This document shows positions 47,705-58,070 of a stretch of 64,000 bases of DNA, in pieces. The notes under the pieces are model-generated. The model ran no database searches and was not told where the DNA came from. It was given only the letters and a program-made list of their open reading frames with translations. The DNA comes from Henckelia pumila (taxonomy: Eukaryota; Streptophyta; Magnoliopsida; Lamiales; Gesneriaceae). A program made the translations under genes and the position numbers. Location: the NCBI RefSeq assembly GCF_033568475.1, contig NW_027331833.1, positions 124,001 through 188,000 of the forward strand, given 5' to 3'. The stretch's first letter is position 1; each line of letters begins with the position of its first letter.

Positions 47705-49162
47705 TCACATATTTCGTAGATTGCGCATCCCAATATTATAAATGTGTTTTCTGAATATCGCCGTGGGAAGTGCCTTTGTGAAGAGATCGGATGAGTTCTC
47801 ACTTGATTGAATGTAACAGATATCAATATCTTTATTCTTCTCCAGCTCTTGAGTGTATGCAAAGAATTTAGGAGGAATATGTTTAGTTCTGTCACTTTTG
47901 ATGTATCCTTCTTTCATTTGGGCAACACATGCGGCATTATCTTCATACAGTGTGATTGGATTCTTGTCCACTGATAATCCGCAAGAAGTTTGGATATGCC
48001 GAGTCATTGATTTAAGCCAGACACATTCACGGCTTGCTTCATGTAGTGCAATAATCTCGGCATGATTTGATGAAGTTGTAACAAGTGTTTGTTTCTGTGT
48101 TCGCCAAGAGATTGCAGTGCCTCCACGAGTAAATACATATCCGGTTTGGGAACGTGCCTTATGTGGATCAGATAAGTATCCAGCATCAGCATAACCAATT
48201 ATTCTCTGATTTGTATCTTTTGGATACAAAAGTCCCAAATCCGTCGTTCCTCGTAAATAACGGAATATATGTTTAATTCCGTTCCAGTGCCTCTTCGTTG
48301 GACATGAACTGAATCTTGCCAATAAATTTACTGCAAAAGATATGTCTGGTCTAGTGCAATTTGCAAGATACATAAGGGCACCAATGGCACTTAGATATGG
48401 TACTTCAGGACCAAGAACAACTTCATCATCTTCACATGGACGAAATGGATCCTTTTCTATATTCAATGATCTGACAACCATTGGAGTACTTAAAGGATTT
48501 GATTGATCCATATTGAAACGTTTAAGGACCTTTTCTGTATAATTAGACTGGTGAACAAAAATTCCACATTCTTTTTGTTCAATTTGTAAACCAAGACAAT
48601 ACTTGGTTTTTCCAAGGTCTTTCATTTCAAATTCTTCCTTCAAGTATAACATCACTTCTTGAATTTCTTTATTCGTTCCAATGATGTTTAAATCATCAAC
48701 ATATACAGCAATAATCACGCATCCCGATGTTGTTTTCTTGATGAAAACACAAGGGCATATTGGATCATTTACATATCCCTTTTTCATCAAGTGTTCACTT
48801 AGCCGATTATACCACATTCGACCGGATTGCTTTAATCCATACAATGATCTTTGTAATTTCACAGAATAAAATTCTCTGGGTTCTGAACTTTGTGCTTCTA
48901 GCATCTTAAATCCTTCAGGGATTTTCATGTATATATCACTATCAAGTGATCCGTATAAATAAGCTGTAACAACATCCATTAGACGCATGTCCAAGTTTTC
49001 AGACACTGCTAAACTGATCAAATACCGAAACGTAATTGCATCCATAACAGGAGAATATGTTTCTTCATAATCAATTCCAGGTCTTTGAGAAAAACCTTGT
49101 GCAACAAGTCGAGCTTTATATCTCACTATTTCATTTTTCTCATTTCTCTTTCGAATAAAAAC
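47705..49162 (-). CDS. copia pol second half: reverse transcriptase and RNase H
   Basis: This open stretch continues in the same frame after the TGA at 49163-49165, so it is the second half of pol. The reverse transcriptase has MDVVTAYL with the first catalytic Asp, LYGLKQSGRMWYNRL, and the catalytic YVDDLN motif (about residue 142 counted from 49126). RNase H at the C-terminal end has GYADAGYLSD, the SSNHAE motif with its Glu, and YEDNAAC with its Asp, so the catalytic residues are present. It reads to a natural stop at 47705. It copies element RNA into DNA inside virus-like particles. It can only be made by readthrough or from another start because of the upstream stop. Confidence 0.9.
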   Translation of the reverse strand, partial: VFIRKRNEKNEIVRYKARLVAQGFSQRPGIDYEETYSPVMDAITFRYLISLAVSENLDMRLMDVVTAYLYGSLDSDIYMKIPEGFKMLEAQSSEPREFYSVKLQRSLYGLKQSGRMWYNRLSEHLMKKGYVNDPICPCVFIKKTTSGCVIIAVYVDDLNIIGTNKEIQEVMLYLKEEFEMKDLGKTKYCLGLQIEQKECGIFVHQSNYTEKVLKRFNMDQSNPLSTPMVVRSLNIEKDPFRPCEDDEVVLGPEVPYLSAIGALMYLANCTRPDISFAVNLLARFSSCPTKRHWNGIKHIFRYLRGTTDLGLLYPKDTNQRIIGYADAGYLSDPHKARSQTGYVFTRGGTAISWRTQKQTLVTTSSNHAEIIALHEASRECVWLKSMTRHIQTSCGLSVDKNPITLYEDNAACVAQMKEGYIKSDRTKHIPPKFFAYTQELEKNKDIDICYIQSSENSSDLFTKALPTAIFRKHIYNIGMRNLRNM

Positions 49163-51181
49163 TCATTTGTACCCAACAGGTTTAACACCTTTAGGTGTAA
49201 GGACTATAGGTCCAAAAACACTACGTTTATTTAGCGAATTTAATTCAACCTGGATGGCATCTTTCCATTTTGACCAATCCTTTCGAGTTTTGCATTCACC
49301 AAAAGATTTTGGTTCATTATCTTCATTTACGATGTCACATGCCACATTGTACGAAAATATCTCATCAATATCTTGTACATTCTTTCGATTCCATATTTTT
49401 CCAGTATTAATATAATTGATAGAGATTTCATGATTCTCGTCAGTTTGTGGTTCTGACAAAATATTTTCATCATCGTGTGTTTCTTCTGGAACACCATTTT
49501 CTATTTTCTGATCATCATTTTTCTCTATGTATTTTCTTTTCCGAGGATTTTTATCCTTTGAACCGATTGGCCTTCCACGCTTCAGGCGTTTTATGACATC
49601 ATGAATGTCTTCATTTTGTTTCTTTGGAATTTCAACTCGAGCAGGGGCATTTACAGCAGGTATATATGATTTTGTTACCCCTTTTGTGTCTGTAAATGCA
49701 TCTGGCATTTGATTTGCTATTCTTTGCAAATGCACAATTTGCTGTACATCTTTATCACATTGTTTAGTTCTAGGATCCAAATGTAATAATGATGGTACAT
49801 ACCATGTGATTTCTTTTTCGATGTGTTTCTTTTCTCCCCCTAACATTGGAAAGTTATTTTCATCAAAATGACAATCAGCAAACCGTGCTGTAAACACATC
49901 GCCTGTCTGAGCCTCAAGATATCTAATGATTGATGGACTATCATAGCCGATATAAATACCATTCTTTCTTTGAGGTCCCATTTTTGTTCTTTGAGGTGGT
50001 GCAATAGGCACATACACCATACATCCAAAAATTCTCAAATGAGAAATATCTGGTTCTTTGCCAAATACAAGCTGCAATGGGGAGTGTTTATGATATGCAC
50101 TTGGCCTGATGCGAATCAATGCAGCAGCATGTAAAATTGCATGTCCCCATATAGAAATAGGGAGTTTCGTTCTCATAATCATTGGTCTAGCAATCAACTG
50201 CAGACGTTTAATCAATGATTCAGCTAATCCATTTTGTGTATGAACATGAGCTACAGGATGTTCAACAGTAATTCCCATCGACATACAATAGTCGTTAAAA
50301 GTCTGGGAAGTAAATTCTCCAGCATTATCAAGTCTTATTTTCTTGATCGTATATTCGAGAAATTGATTCCACAATTTTATTATTTGAGCCATCAATTTTG
50401 CAAATGCCACATTCCGAGTGGACAATAAACATACATGTGACCATCTGCTAGAGGCATCGATCAATACCATAAAGTATCGAAATGGTCCACATGGTGGATG
50501 AATTGGCCCACAAATATCACCTTGAATACGTACAAGAAATATGGGTGATTCCTTTTGGATTTTAGCTGGTGATGGTCTTATAATAAGTTTCCCCAGAGAA
50601 CATGCCTTACACTGAAACTTATTATTCTGAAAGATCTTCTGGTCTTTCAGTGGATGACCACTTGTATTTTCTATAATCCTTCGCATCATTATTGAACCAG
50701 GATGTCCCAATCGATCATGCCAATTTGTTAGTATTGAAGAATTTCCAATAACCATATTTGATTCGATTGGACTTATATGTGTATAATGCAATCCAGTAGG
50801 GAGCATTGATAATTTCTCAACTACATATTTCTTTCCTGATTTATATGTAGTAAGACACATATATTTCTCATTTCCTTCGGTTATTGTTTCCGTATCATAA
50901 TCATGAGAATATATATCATTAAAACTCAACAAATTTCTTTGTGATCGTGGTGAATATAAAGCACTATTTATCAAAAATTTTGTACCATTAGGTAACAAAA
51001 ATTGTGCTTTGCCACATCCTTCAATCAAGTCTACAGGACCTGATATTTTATTCACCATTGTTTTTGTTGGTTTTAATTCCAAGAAATATTTTTCATTTCT
51101 GAGGATAGTATGCGTTGTACCACTATCTGGTATGCAAACTTCCAGTGCATTATTTCCATCTTTGATCATAGCATTTTCCAT
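49163..51181 (-). CDS. copia pol first half: protease and integrase, ends at a nonsense codon
   Basis: The first ATG of pol is at 51181 (MENAMIKD). The aspartic protease motif DSGTTHTIL is near residue 19. The integrase has the H-H-C-C zinc-binding motif (HDRLGH, then CKAC) at about residues 155-194, then the D, D and E of the catalytic triad in GDICGP, DNAGEF and NGLAES. A long polar linker with KRLKRGRPIGSKDKNPRKRK, a possible nuclear localisation signal, follows. The frame ends at TGA (49163-49165) inside GYK-stop, where the family normally has Trp. This one change separates it from the reverse transcriptase. The frame is open upstream to about 51247 without an ATG. Confidence 0.9.
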   Translation of the reverse strand: MENAMIKDGNNALEVCIPDSGTTHTILRNEKYFLELKPTKTMVNKISGPVDLIEGCGKAQFLLPNGTKFLINSALYSPRSQRNLLSFNDIYSHDYDTETITEGNEKYMCLTTYKSGKKYVVEKLSMLPTGLHYTHISPIESNMVIGNSSILTNWHDRLGHPGSIMMRRIIENTSGHPLKDQKIFQNNKFQCKACSLGKLIIRPSPAKIQKESPIFLVRIQGDICGPIHPPCGPFRYFMVLIDASSRWSHVCLLSTRNVAFAKLMAQIIKLWNQFLEYTIKKIRLDNAGEFTSQTFNDYCMSMGITVEHPVAHVHTQNGLAESLIKRLQLIARPMIMRTKLPISIWGHAILHAAALIRIRPSAYHKHSPLQLVFGKEPDISHLRIFGCMVYVPIAPPQRTKMGPQRKNGIYIGYDSPSIIRYLEAQTGDVFTARFADCHFDENNFPMLGGEKKHIEKEITWYVPSLLHLDPRTKQCDKDVQQIVHLQRIANQMPDAFTDTKGVTKSYIPAVNAPARVEIPKKQNEDIHDVIKRLKRGRPIGSKDKNPRKRKYIEKNDDQKIENGVPEETHDDENILSEPQTDENHEISINYINTGKIWNRKNVQDIDEIFSYNVACDIVNEDNEPKSFGECKTRKDWSKWKDAIQVELNSLNKRSVFGPIVLTPKGVKPVGYK

Positions 51182-51307
51182 AATGATCTTCAAAAACAAT
51201 ATGCAATAAAATGAATTAAGAAAGATACATGCAAACAATACATGCAAAATATAATATGTTTTATAAAATAAAAATTACATTGTTACATTCTTTTCCCACC
51301 AGTATAT

Positions 51308-52348
51308 TTAATCAATATCTTCGAAATCATTCAAAAAGTAGGCAGCATCTAAATTCATTGAACCACTTGCATGGTCAATGTTTTCAGTAAAATTGGTCTC
51401 TTTTTCTTTCCCCTTTATTGAATCTTTATAGAGCTTACACAGATGCTCAGGGGCTCGACAAGTTCTTGACCAATGTCCTGGAGTGCCACATCTATAACAA
51501 ACACTCTCAGTTCTTTTTGGATGATTTTCATTTTCACCCGTATTATCATGCTGCCTCTTTTGTGGGTGGTTCGTGACGTTCCTTTGAGATGAGTTATTGA
51601 AATAACTATCTCTTTTATTTTCAAATCCACGGCCTCGACCACGACCGCGATCATTTCTACGCCCACGTCCACGCCCACGTCCTCGTCCACGACCTCGACC
51701 AAAATTTTGTCTATATCTTTGATTTTGGTTTTCATTTTTACTTACGACATTTGCTTCAGGAAATGCCGTTGAACCAGTAGGTCTGGACTGATGATTTCTC
51801 ATGAGCAATTCATTATTCTTTTCCGCCACGAGTAAACATGCGATGAGTTCTGAGTATCTTGAAAATCCACGCACTCTATATTGCTGTTGTAGAGTTATAT
51901 TTGATGCGTGGAATGTGGAAAATGTCTTTTCAAGCATTTCCATCTCAGTAATATTATGCCCACAAAATTTCAGCTGTGAGACAATTCGATACATCGCAGA
52001 ATTATAATCACTCACCTTTTTAAAATCTTGGAATCTTAAAGTATTCCATTCATCTCGTGCGGTCGGAAGTATAACTTCCCGTATATGCTCAAAACGTTCT
52101 TTTAACCCTTTCCACAAAATCATTGGGTCTTTTTCGGTCAAATATTCACATTTCAACCCCTCATCAAGATGTCTGCGTAAAAATATCATCGCTTTTGCTT
52201 TATCTTGTGAGGATGATATGTTATTTTCTTTGATAGTTTCGTTAAGACCCAATGACTCGAGATGCATTTCTACATCGAGGGTCCATGGCATATAATTCTT
52301 TCCGGTTATATCAAGTGCAATGAATTCGAGTTTCGCCAAGTTCGACAT
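51308..52348 (-). CDS. copia gag (346 aa), intact
   Basis: The start at 52348 has an ACCACC context, immediately after a 3' splice-like TTTTCTAG. An in-frame ATG at 52369 would lie inside the putative leader intron. The N-terminal half (MSNLAKLEFIALDITGKNY, then ILWKGLKERFEH) is the capsid-like copia Gag domain. A basic box of repeated RG dipeptides follows at about residues 225-260. One CCHC zinc knuckle (CYRCGTPGHWSRTC) is near residue 300. A short acidic tail ends in DFEDID. Gag assembles the particle and binds element RNA. The stop at 51308 separates gag from pol by at least 126 bases. Confidence 0.92.
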   Translation of the reverse strand: MSNLAKLEFIALDITGKNYMPWTLDVEMHLESLGLNETIKENNISSSQDKAKAMIFLRRHLDEGLKCEYLTEKDPMILWKGLKERFEHIREVILPTARDEWNTLRFQDFKKVSDYNSAMYRIVSQLKFCGHNITEMEMLEKTFSTFHASNITLQQQYRVRGFSRYSELIACLLVAEKNNELLMRNHQSRPTGSTAFPEANVVSKNENQNQRYRQNFGRGRGRGRGRGRGRRNDRGRGRGRGFENKRDSYFNNSSQRNVTNHPQKRQHDNTGENENHPKRTESVCYRCGTPGHWSRTCRAPEHLCKLYKDSIKGKEKETNFTENIDHASGSMNLDAAYFLNDFEDID

Positions 52349-52378
52349 GGTGGTACTAGAAAATAACAATGCATTTTA

Positions 52379-52552
52379 TTAGTTAATTTCCATAAATATG
52401 ACAATACAAAATAATGGAAGAACGTAAATTACAAGTGCGTATACAAATAGAGAAAAAATATGTGTTGGAAAATCGCTGGTGAGTAAAAGACTCGTGAGCA
52501 TGATGATCATAGTCGTTATGAAAAATATCCTTATAAATGTCATCATCTCCAT
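52379..52552 (-). CDS. small hydrophobic leader ORF (57 aa) of copia copy 2
   Basis: This is the counterpart of 1750-1923. It has 57 codons with MEMM start, a hydrophobic run at about residues 6-25, a DFPTH linker, a second hydrophobic run at about 34-55, and the same end before gag. The frame is open further upstream in this copy, to 52738. The overlapping frame is also open in both copies (52383-52643 and 1671-1919). Differences from copy 1 are mostly at first and second codon positions, which argues against strong selection on this frame. No known family. Confidence 0.25.
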   Translation of the reverse strand: MEMMTFIRIFFITTMIIMLTSLLLTSDFPTHIFSLFVYALVIYVLPLFCIVIFMEIN

Positions 52553-52769
52553 CTTCGAAAAAACCGAGGATAAAATATTTTGAGAGAAAGAATGAATTTG
52601 GTGTGATTGAAAATGAGTTTGAGTGAACATATTTATAGGGCAAAAACTAGCCGTTTTGTTACCGTTTGTGACCGTTGGGGGTAAAGAAAAAAATTGAGTA
52701 TGTGTTGAATAAAAATTCGTGATAATCATGTAATGCATATAATGATAATCATAATTAAATAATTATGTA

Positions 52770-53075
52770 TATCATATCACATTATTATAAGGTCAGTGTC
52801 GTAGACAGCCTTTTATATAATGTTGTGAAATTATACCAATATAGTTAGTATAAAGTCAGGTATAGTATATCATATCACATTATTATAAGATCGGTGTCGT
52901 AGACAACCTTTTATATAATAACATGAGATTATACAAATATGGTTAGTATATAAATACACAATAATATATATCATATCACGTTATTATAAGGTCAGTGTCA
53001 TAGACAACCTTTTATATAATAACATGAAATTATATATTAATATAGTTAATATATATACATAATAAATATATATCA
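52770..53075 (-). repeat. tandem repeats in copia copy 2 leader, about 100-bp period
   Basis: Three imperfect units carry TTTTATATAA at about 52812, 52910 and 53011, each with GT(A/C)(T/A)GACA(A/G)CC and TCAT(A)TCAC(A/G)TTATTATAAG words. They correspond to the four units in copy 1. The array lies between the primer site and gag, inside the putative intron. Confidence 0.85.
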
Positions 53076-53324
53076 CGTTATTGTTTAAAAACCTTAGAGG
53101 CTTTTATACTTGTCGTATCCCTTACCGGGAGTGTGGGATGTCGTCTTAACATCCTCCCAGGATTTATAACAAGTTTTGAAAAAAACTTATTTTTTTCATA
53201 ACATGATATTATATATTAATATATACACAATAAAAATATATAAACAGTAAAATAAAAACTCTTACTTGTTGAATATTTTTGACTTCTTCTTGTATTTTGG
53301 AGCGTCGGAAAATATAGAGAACCT

Positions 53325-53346
53325 TCGAGCGATCGTGCTGATAACG
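53325..53346 (-). other. candidate primer-binding site, copia copy 2
   Basis: The minus strand reads CGTTATCAGCACGATCGCTC directly after the 5' LTR, the same as in copy 1. It has the TATCAG core of the initiator-Met site but not its full sequence. Confidence 0.55.
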
Positions 53347-53628
53347 TGTTGTGAAAAAGTAAAAATTTACGGTAAAAAGTAAAAACTCAAAAACTCAAAA
53401 TTTATCAAATTCTACACTTTATAAAAATTTTCTCTCTTCACAATTGTGTTTTTCTACACAAATGGAGAGACCTATTTATAGATCTCAATTGGAGATTAGT
53501 CAAAAATTAATACATCATTAATTACATCATCACACACTAATTTTCAATATTTTACAACTCAATTTTCAACTTTCAACCTTCAACATTCAACAATAAATAA
53601 TAATATATATTTATATATATTTTCAACA
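53347..53628 (-). repeat. 5' LTR of copia copy 2
   Basis: 282 bp, identical by eye to 47258-47539. It has a TATA-like CTATAAATAGG on the minus strand at about 53471-53481, the likely promoter. Confidence 0.95.
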
Positions 53629-53633
53629 ATATA

Positions 53634-53916
53634 TAAAATAAATGCCATATATAAGATATTACATACACACCCACGACACCCACGAACATTGTTATAGGGG
53701 AAAAAAAATGGTTGATATTTATTCGCATGATAAGCGACGTGATGCTGAAACGTGGGCCATGCAATACCTGATTGAATATGACCGATGGTGCTTCATGTTA
53801 AATGAATCTATCCATTTTATATGTAAAATGTGCTGCAGGTCAACATGGCTGAATCAGGAAGCCATGGAATTCTACAATTTGGTTATTTTTTGTGTCGGTC
53901 ATCAAATATATATGTA

Positions 53917-53948
<32 letters not shown>

Positions 53949-55296
53949 TTGAAATGCACAGAGGAAAGATATTTACCAATATATATAGTATATATATTTA
54001 ATATATGCTTGACTAGTATATAAGATGACGAATGATGTATTTAGACACCGTTTGATTTGAGTGACAGGATAAGTAATATAGATAAGTTATATAATGTAAA
54101 TTAAAAATAAATAAAAAATAATATTTAATACATTATTTGATTCGATGGATAGATTATAATTTATTTGATTTAATTGATGTAAAATTAATAATTAATAGAT
54201 GGATAAATAATATAACGAGAATAACGCGAAATTGAATGGGATAAGTTATACATAGATTAATAATAGTATAAAGATGATAAATATATCAAAATATTTGATA
54301 AGATAATAATGATGCATATCACTAATATTTTGTAGAATTTGAATCAATGCAAATTAAACCAAAGATGAGTAATTTAAGAATGTCTTGCATGTTTTTAATT
54401 CCAAACGGTGCTCATTATCATCTAATTTAGGATTCAAAGCTACCAAAAATTGGAAATGTAGGAAGTTAAGGATAACTTTGGCTTCATTGTCTTGCCCCTT
54501 TTGCGTTTATAAAACATAAATATTACATGAAATGCATTAATAAAAATTGGAGATATCGACGATTTTGGTAAACTGATCTAATTAATCAAATTTGGGTCTG
54601 ATATTTTTTTACCCAAAAAAACATGGGGCAAACTCAATCATTTGATGGCTCAACAACCCTACAATTCTCACATGCATCACATTCCTTCACCCAACACTAA
54701 CAAAAACAGCCAACTTTAACAGACGCTTGCCCCTCCCAATCTTATGCATTATTAGGTACTTGGCCAAAGTACAATTCGGCATAAAAATCTAGGGATTTAC
54801 ATGTTAGCAAAATATATATATACTTAAACTATTGCGGTCGAGTTGATGTATTTTGAGCTCATGATTTCGAGTTCTTTTACTTGTTTGGATAGATGAGACT
54901 CAGGTTAGTGCAACAAAATGAAAACTTTGTAGACCAAAGAAATAGAAAAAGTCAATGAACCAAAAACATTATTTTCCCTTTTGTATATTTATTACTCTAC
55001 AATGCATGCTAGTAATAAAACATGAGAGAGCCTCAAGGAAAAATTCAAGTTGGTGGAGTAGGTAAACTCTTGACAAATGATCAAAATTTTGATTCTCCTA
55101 CAAACACAATCTTGGGCGAGCATGTCGCATTGGGTTTGCTCAGTGCGGTATATGACAAGCATAATTTACAGAATATTATGTTAATTTAGGATTTTACCCA
55201 ATGCACATAAAAAAATAACGACTACGGATTCTTATAGCATAAAAAAATAATAATAATAACTAAAGCATGAGTGTATTTTAAGTGCTACGTTTTTAA
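53634..55296. other. intergenic, no gene recognised
   Basis: AT-rich, with an AT microsatellite at about 53918-53942. A 91-codon ORF at 53642-53917 has no recognisable domain and crosses AT-rich DNA; it is not called. Confidence 0.4.
54046..54410. mobile_element. possible MITE with CACCGTTTG ends
   Basis: CACCGTTTGATTTG at the left and CCAAACGGTG at the right are short inverted repeats, and the interior is AT-rich and non-coding. Ends of this kind are common in plant MITEs. A target duplication is not evident. Confidence 0.4.
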
Positions 55297-55305
55297 TTAC
55301 AAAAA

Positions 55306-55606
55306 GGAAAAATAAGTTTTTTGCTCCATTAACTTGTCCATGTTTTGGTTTTGGTCCATTAACTTTTTCGATGTGAGTTTTGGTACACTAACTTTGCATT
55401 TTCAGTATTTTTTGGTCCAACTGCATACGTGTCAACTTTTTATTGGTCCAAAATGATGACATGGACCAATCAAAAGCTGACACGTATGCAGTTGGACCAA
55501 AAAACACCGAAAATGCAAAGTTAGTGTACTAAAACCCACATCGAAAAAGCTAATGGACCAAAACCCAAAGTGAGTAAAATTACTGGACTAAAAAACTTAT
55601 TTTCCC
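55306..55606. mobile_element. 301-bp Mutator-like fold-back with near-complete palindrome
   Basis: The ends GGAAAAATAAG and CTTATTTTCCC are flanked by perfect 9-bp repeats TTACAAAAA (55297-55305 and 55607-55615). The arms are about 140-150 bp each and pair almost throughout (GCATACGTGTCA and TGACACGTATGC lie near the centre). The whole element can form one long hairpin. Non-coding. Confidence 0.92.
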
Positions 55607-55616
55607 TTACAAAAAT

Positions 55617-58070
55617 ATTAAAGTATTGAAGGGCTAAAATCGAAAAAGAAAACTTAATCTACCAAATTATTACTTCTCTCTTTTTTATTTATTATTTATT
55701 TAGACATGTGGGGAATTCTGGTACCAAGTGTCACACTACTTTTAGGTAATTTTTATCCCATAAGTTGATTTAAATCGAAATTCGATAATATAATCAGTAG
55801 GAAAATAAGTTTCGTCTTCTTTGTATTTTTATTTATTTTTTCCGATGGGATGGATGGACCAATAGTAAGTATCCACCATGTCAATAATATATGTCGCTGC
55901 ATCAACATCGTGACTAAATTTTTTTTGTAAAAATGCAAAAGACGCAAAGTCATTATATTATAACATTTAGATTACTAAAAAGGCAATTTGCTCAAAAATT
56001 CTCAAATACAAACATGTTTTGCTTTGGGGTCCCTAGTTATAAAATGTGGTATAAAACAATACAAGATGTGGTACAAAACCATACAAGATGTGGTACAAAT
56101 TAACAAAAAATGTGGTACAAAAAAGTGGCTAAGGAGTGTAGAGCAAAACATGTTTGTATTGTGGATTTTTGAACAATTTGCACTTACTAAAATCCAATTT
56201 AGAAAGTATTGATCACACTCCATCTTCTATATACAATTTATAATTAGACAAATTTGCCTTTAAACTAACTTTTCTTATATTTTAAAATTTTGATTTAATT
56301 TTTTTTAAAAACTCAAATACAATACTTTTGTGTATCAATAACTAAAATTAAATTTTTAAAAAAACCTTCATAATTTTTAACATATCTAAATAAAATATAG
56401 AATATACAAAATATTTTAATGTAAAATTTTGATATTCTACATATTTTATATCAATTTTAATATGGACACAAAATATTGCTAAACTGTAAACTCATAAAAA
56501 ACGTAAAATATTGAAATATAAAATATTTTAATTTACAAAAAAATTATTAAAATTTAAAGATTAGAAAAATACAAATTATATTAAATTTTGAGATTAAAAA
56601 TAATATTGTATGTATATTATTTTTTATAATATTTAATAAATCTATCAAGCGTTTATCTATATTTATAACATAATTTATTATTTTAACTCTATCAATTTTA
56701 TTTAAATAAATAATAAATATTAAATTAAATTATATATAACTATTTTTTATTTTTTAATGTAGAATGTTATTTGAAAAATATTTCAACTATAGATTTGATC
56801 AATGATATATTATTTTAAATTTATTAGAAATATATCATATATAAGATATTACGATTAATTAAATATAAATATTTTAAAAATATGATGAAAAATATGAAGA
56901 GATGAAATAACATATTAAAACATTAGAAGCTAAGCAACATTAATTGTTTCAAATAATCGTAAATAAATAAAATAATACGTATTAAAATTAAAAAAACCAA
57001 TAATTAGTTAAGTGAATCATAATTTTAATATTTGTATTGATATGTTTATTTATTTAAGGATATCTACAAATTTAACGGTAATTTTGAATCATTAATATTT
57101 TAGGTAACTTAGCTTAGGAATTAAGACTATTGATGAATTTACTAAAAATATGAGCAATCAAATAAAGGGTACAATTGTCAACTAATAGTACAAAAATATA
57201 AAATGGAGTATATTTAACAAAAAATGAAGTGTAAATAACACTCTTCTTACAAAAATCTGAATTTTAAATATTAGAATATAATGATATGGACTTTAATATG
57301 GTTTTCTTCAAAGTCATGTATATATAGTTTATATATTGTTATGCTTAATAATACTTATTTGATGAGAAGAGAAAATCAGATTCATCTGGTAAGTAAATTC
57401 ATCAATTTGTGTTAGACTCGTTAGATTGATTTGCTCTGCCAAACAATTTAAGTGAATTGTGTTGAAAATTTATCAACTCGTTGAAAATGAGCCTAAATGG
57501 GCTGGTCCGACGGGTTGCGGGTCTAGACGAGCCTGGCCGCATAGGTTGGGAAGGGGAAATTTTTTTCTTTTTTTTTTGGAATTAATTGAATTATCATAAT
57601 ATTGTATTTTGTAGTGAAAGTTGACATTTTTATGTACAAAAACTCCCGTGAAACTGTGAAACAGTTTTATGTATTAATTTTGTAAGACGAATATCTTATT
57701 TGAGTAACTGTTTGAGTGTAATAATTGACTTTGTGGTTTAAAAGCGATTTGAGTTGAATCGTTTGATACCAATTATAACTTTGGGTAAAACGACAAGCGC
57801 TCGATCCTACAGCCACCCATGAAAAATATTATTTTTATGTAAATATATTAATTTTTTTTTTATTATAAATATAAACAAGGTTGACCCGTATCACGTATAA
57901 ATCCGTAAGAGCGTCTCACAAGAGACATACTCTTTATGCCAATTGTTTCGGCTATAAGTATAAAATCAAGAATTATTAATTTTATTGTGATTTTTTTTAG
58001 AAATTTTTATTAAGAAATGATAAGTTCAATTAATTTTATTGATTTTTCTATTTTTTTATTTTTAATTTTT
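55617..58070. repeat. 2.45-kb tandem duplication, copy 1
   Basis: The unit begins ATTAAAGTATTGAAGGGC and is followed head to tail by copy 2 at 58071. No coding region is recognised inside. Short minus ORFs of 66 codons (55753-55953 and 58207-58407) are matching copies of the same AT-rich DNA. A Met-rich small ORF at 55988 crosses short tandem repeats. GC-richer words near 57490-57545 (GGGCTGGTCCGACGGG) suggest that part of it derives from a DNA transposon. Confidence 0.93.
56038..56125. repeat. short tandem repeats of ATGTGGTACAAA type
   Basis: About four units of an 18-22 base motif containing ATGTGGTA(C/T)AAAA lie in copy 1 of the large duplication. The matching place in copy 2 (about 58496-58555) has lost one unit. 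This small array therefore changed after the large duplication. Confidence 0.8.

Larger units (their letters stand above)
52356..53265 (-). other. putative intron in the copia copy 2 leader
   Basis: The minus strand shows CAACAA|GTAAGAG as 5' splice site and GTTATTTTCTAG|TACCACCATG as 3' splice site, at the same places as in copy 1 (1115-1947). It spans about 910 bases, including the leader tandem repeats and the small hydrophobic ORF. It is predicted from sequence only. Confidence 0.5.
47258..53628 (-). mobile_element. Ty1/copia LTR retrotransposon, recent copy 2
   Basis: The 282-bp LTRs at 47258-47539 and 53347-53628 read as identical, and perfect 5-bp repeats ATATA flank the element (47253-47257 and 53629-53633). 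On the minus strand it carries leader, gag, protease, integrase, reverse transcriptase and RNase H in copia order. The same family is present in decayed form at 758-7028. Gag is open and pol is broken by a single TGA. Identical LTRs indicate a very recent insertion. With one nonsense codon the copy is either newly dead or needs proteins from a sister element. Confidence 0.96.

Noticed and set aside
53642..53917. 91-codon ORF beside copia copy 2
   Set aside because: It starts right at the LTR flank, crosses AT-rich DNA, shows no domain and has no supporting splice or promoter signals.
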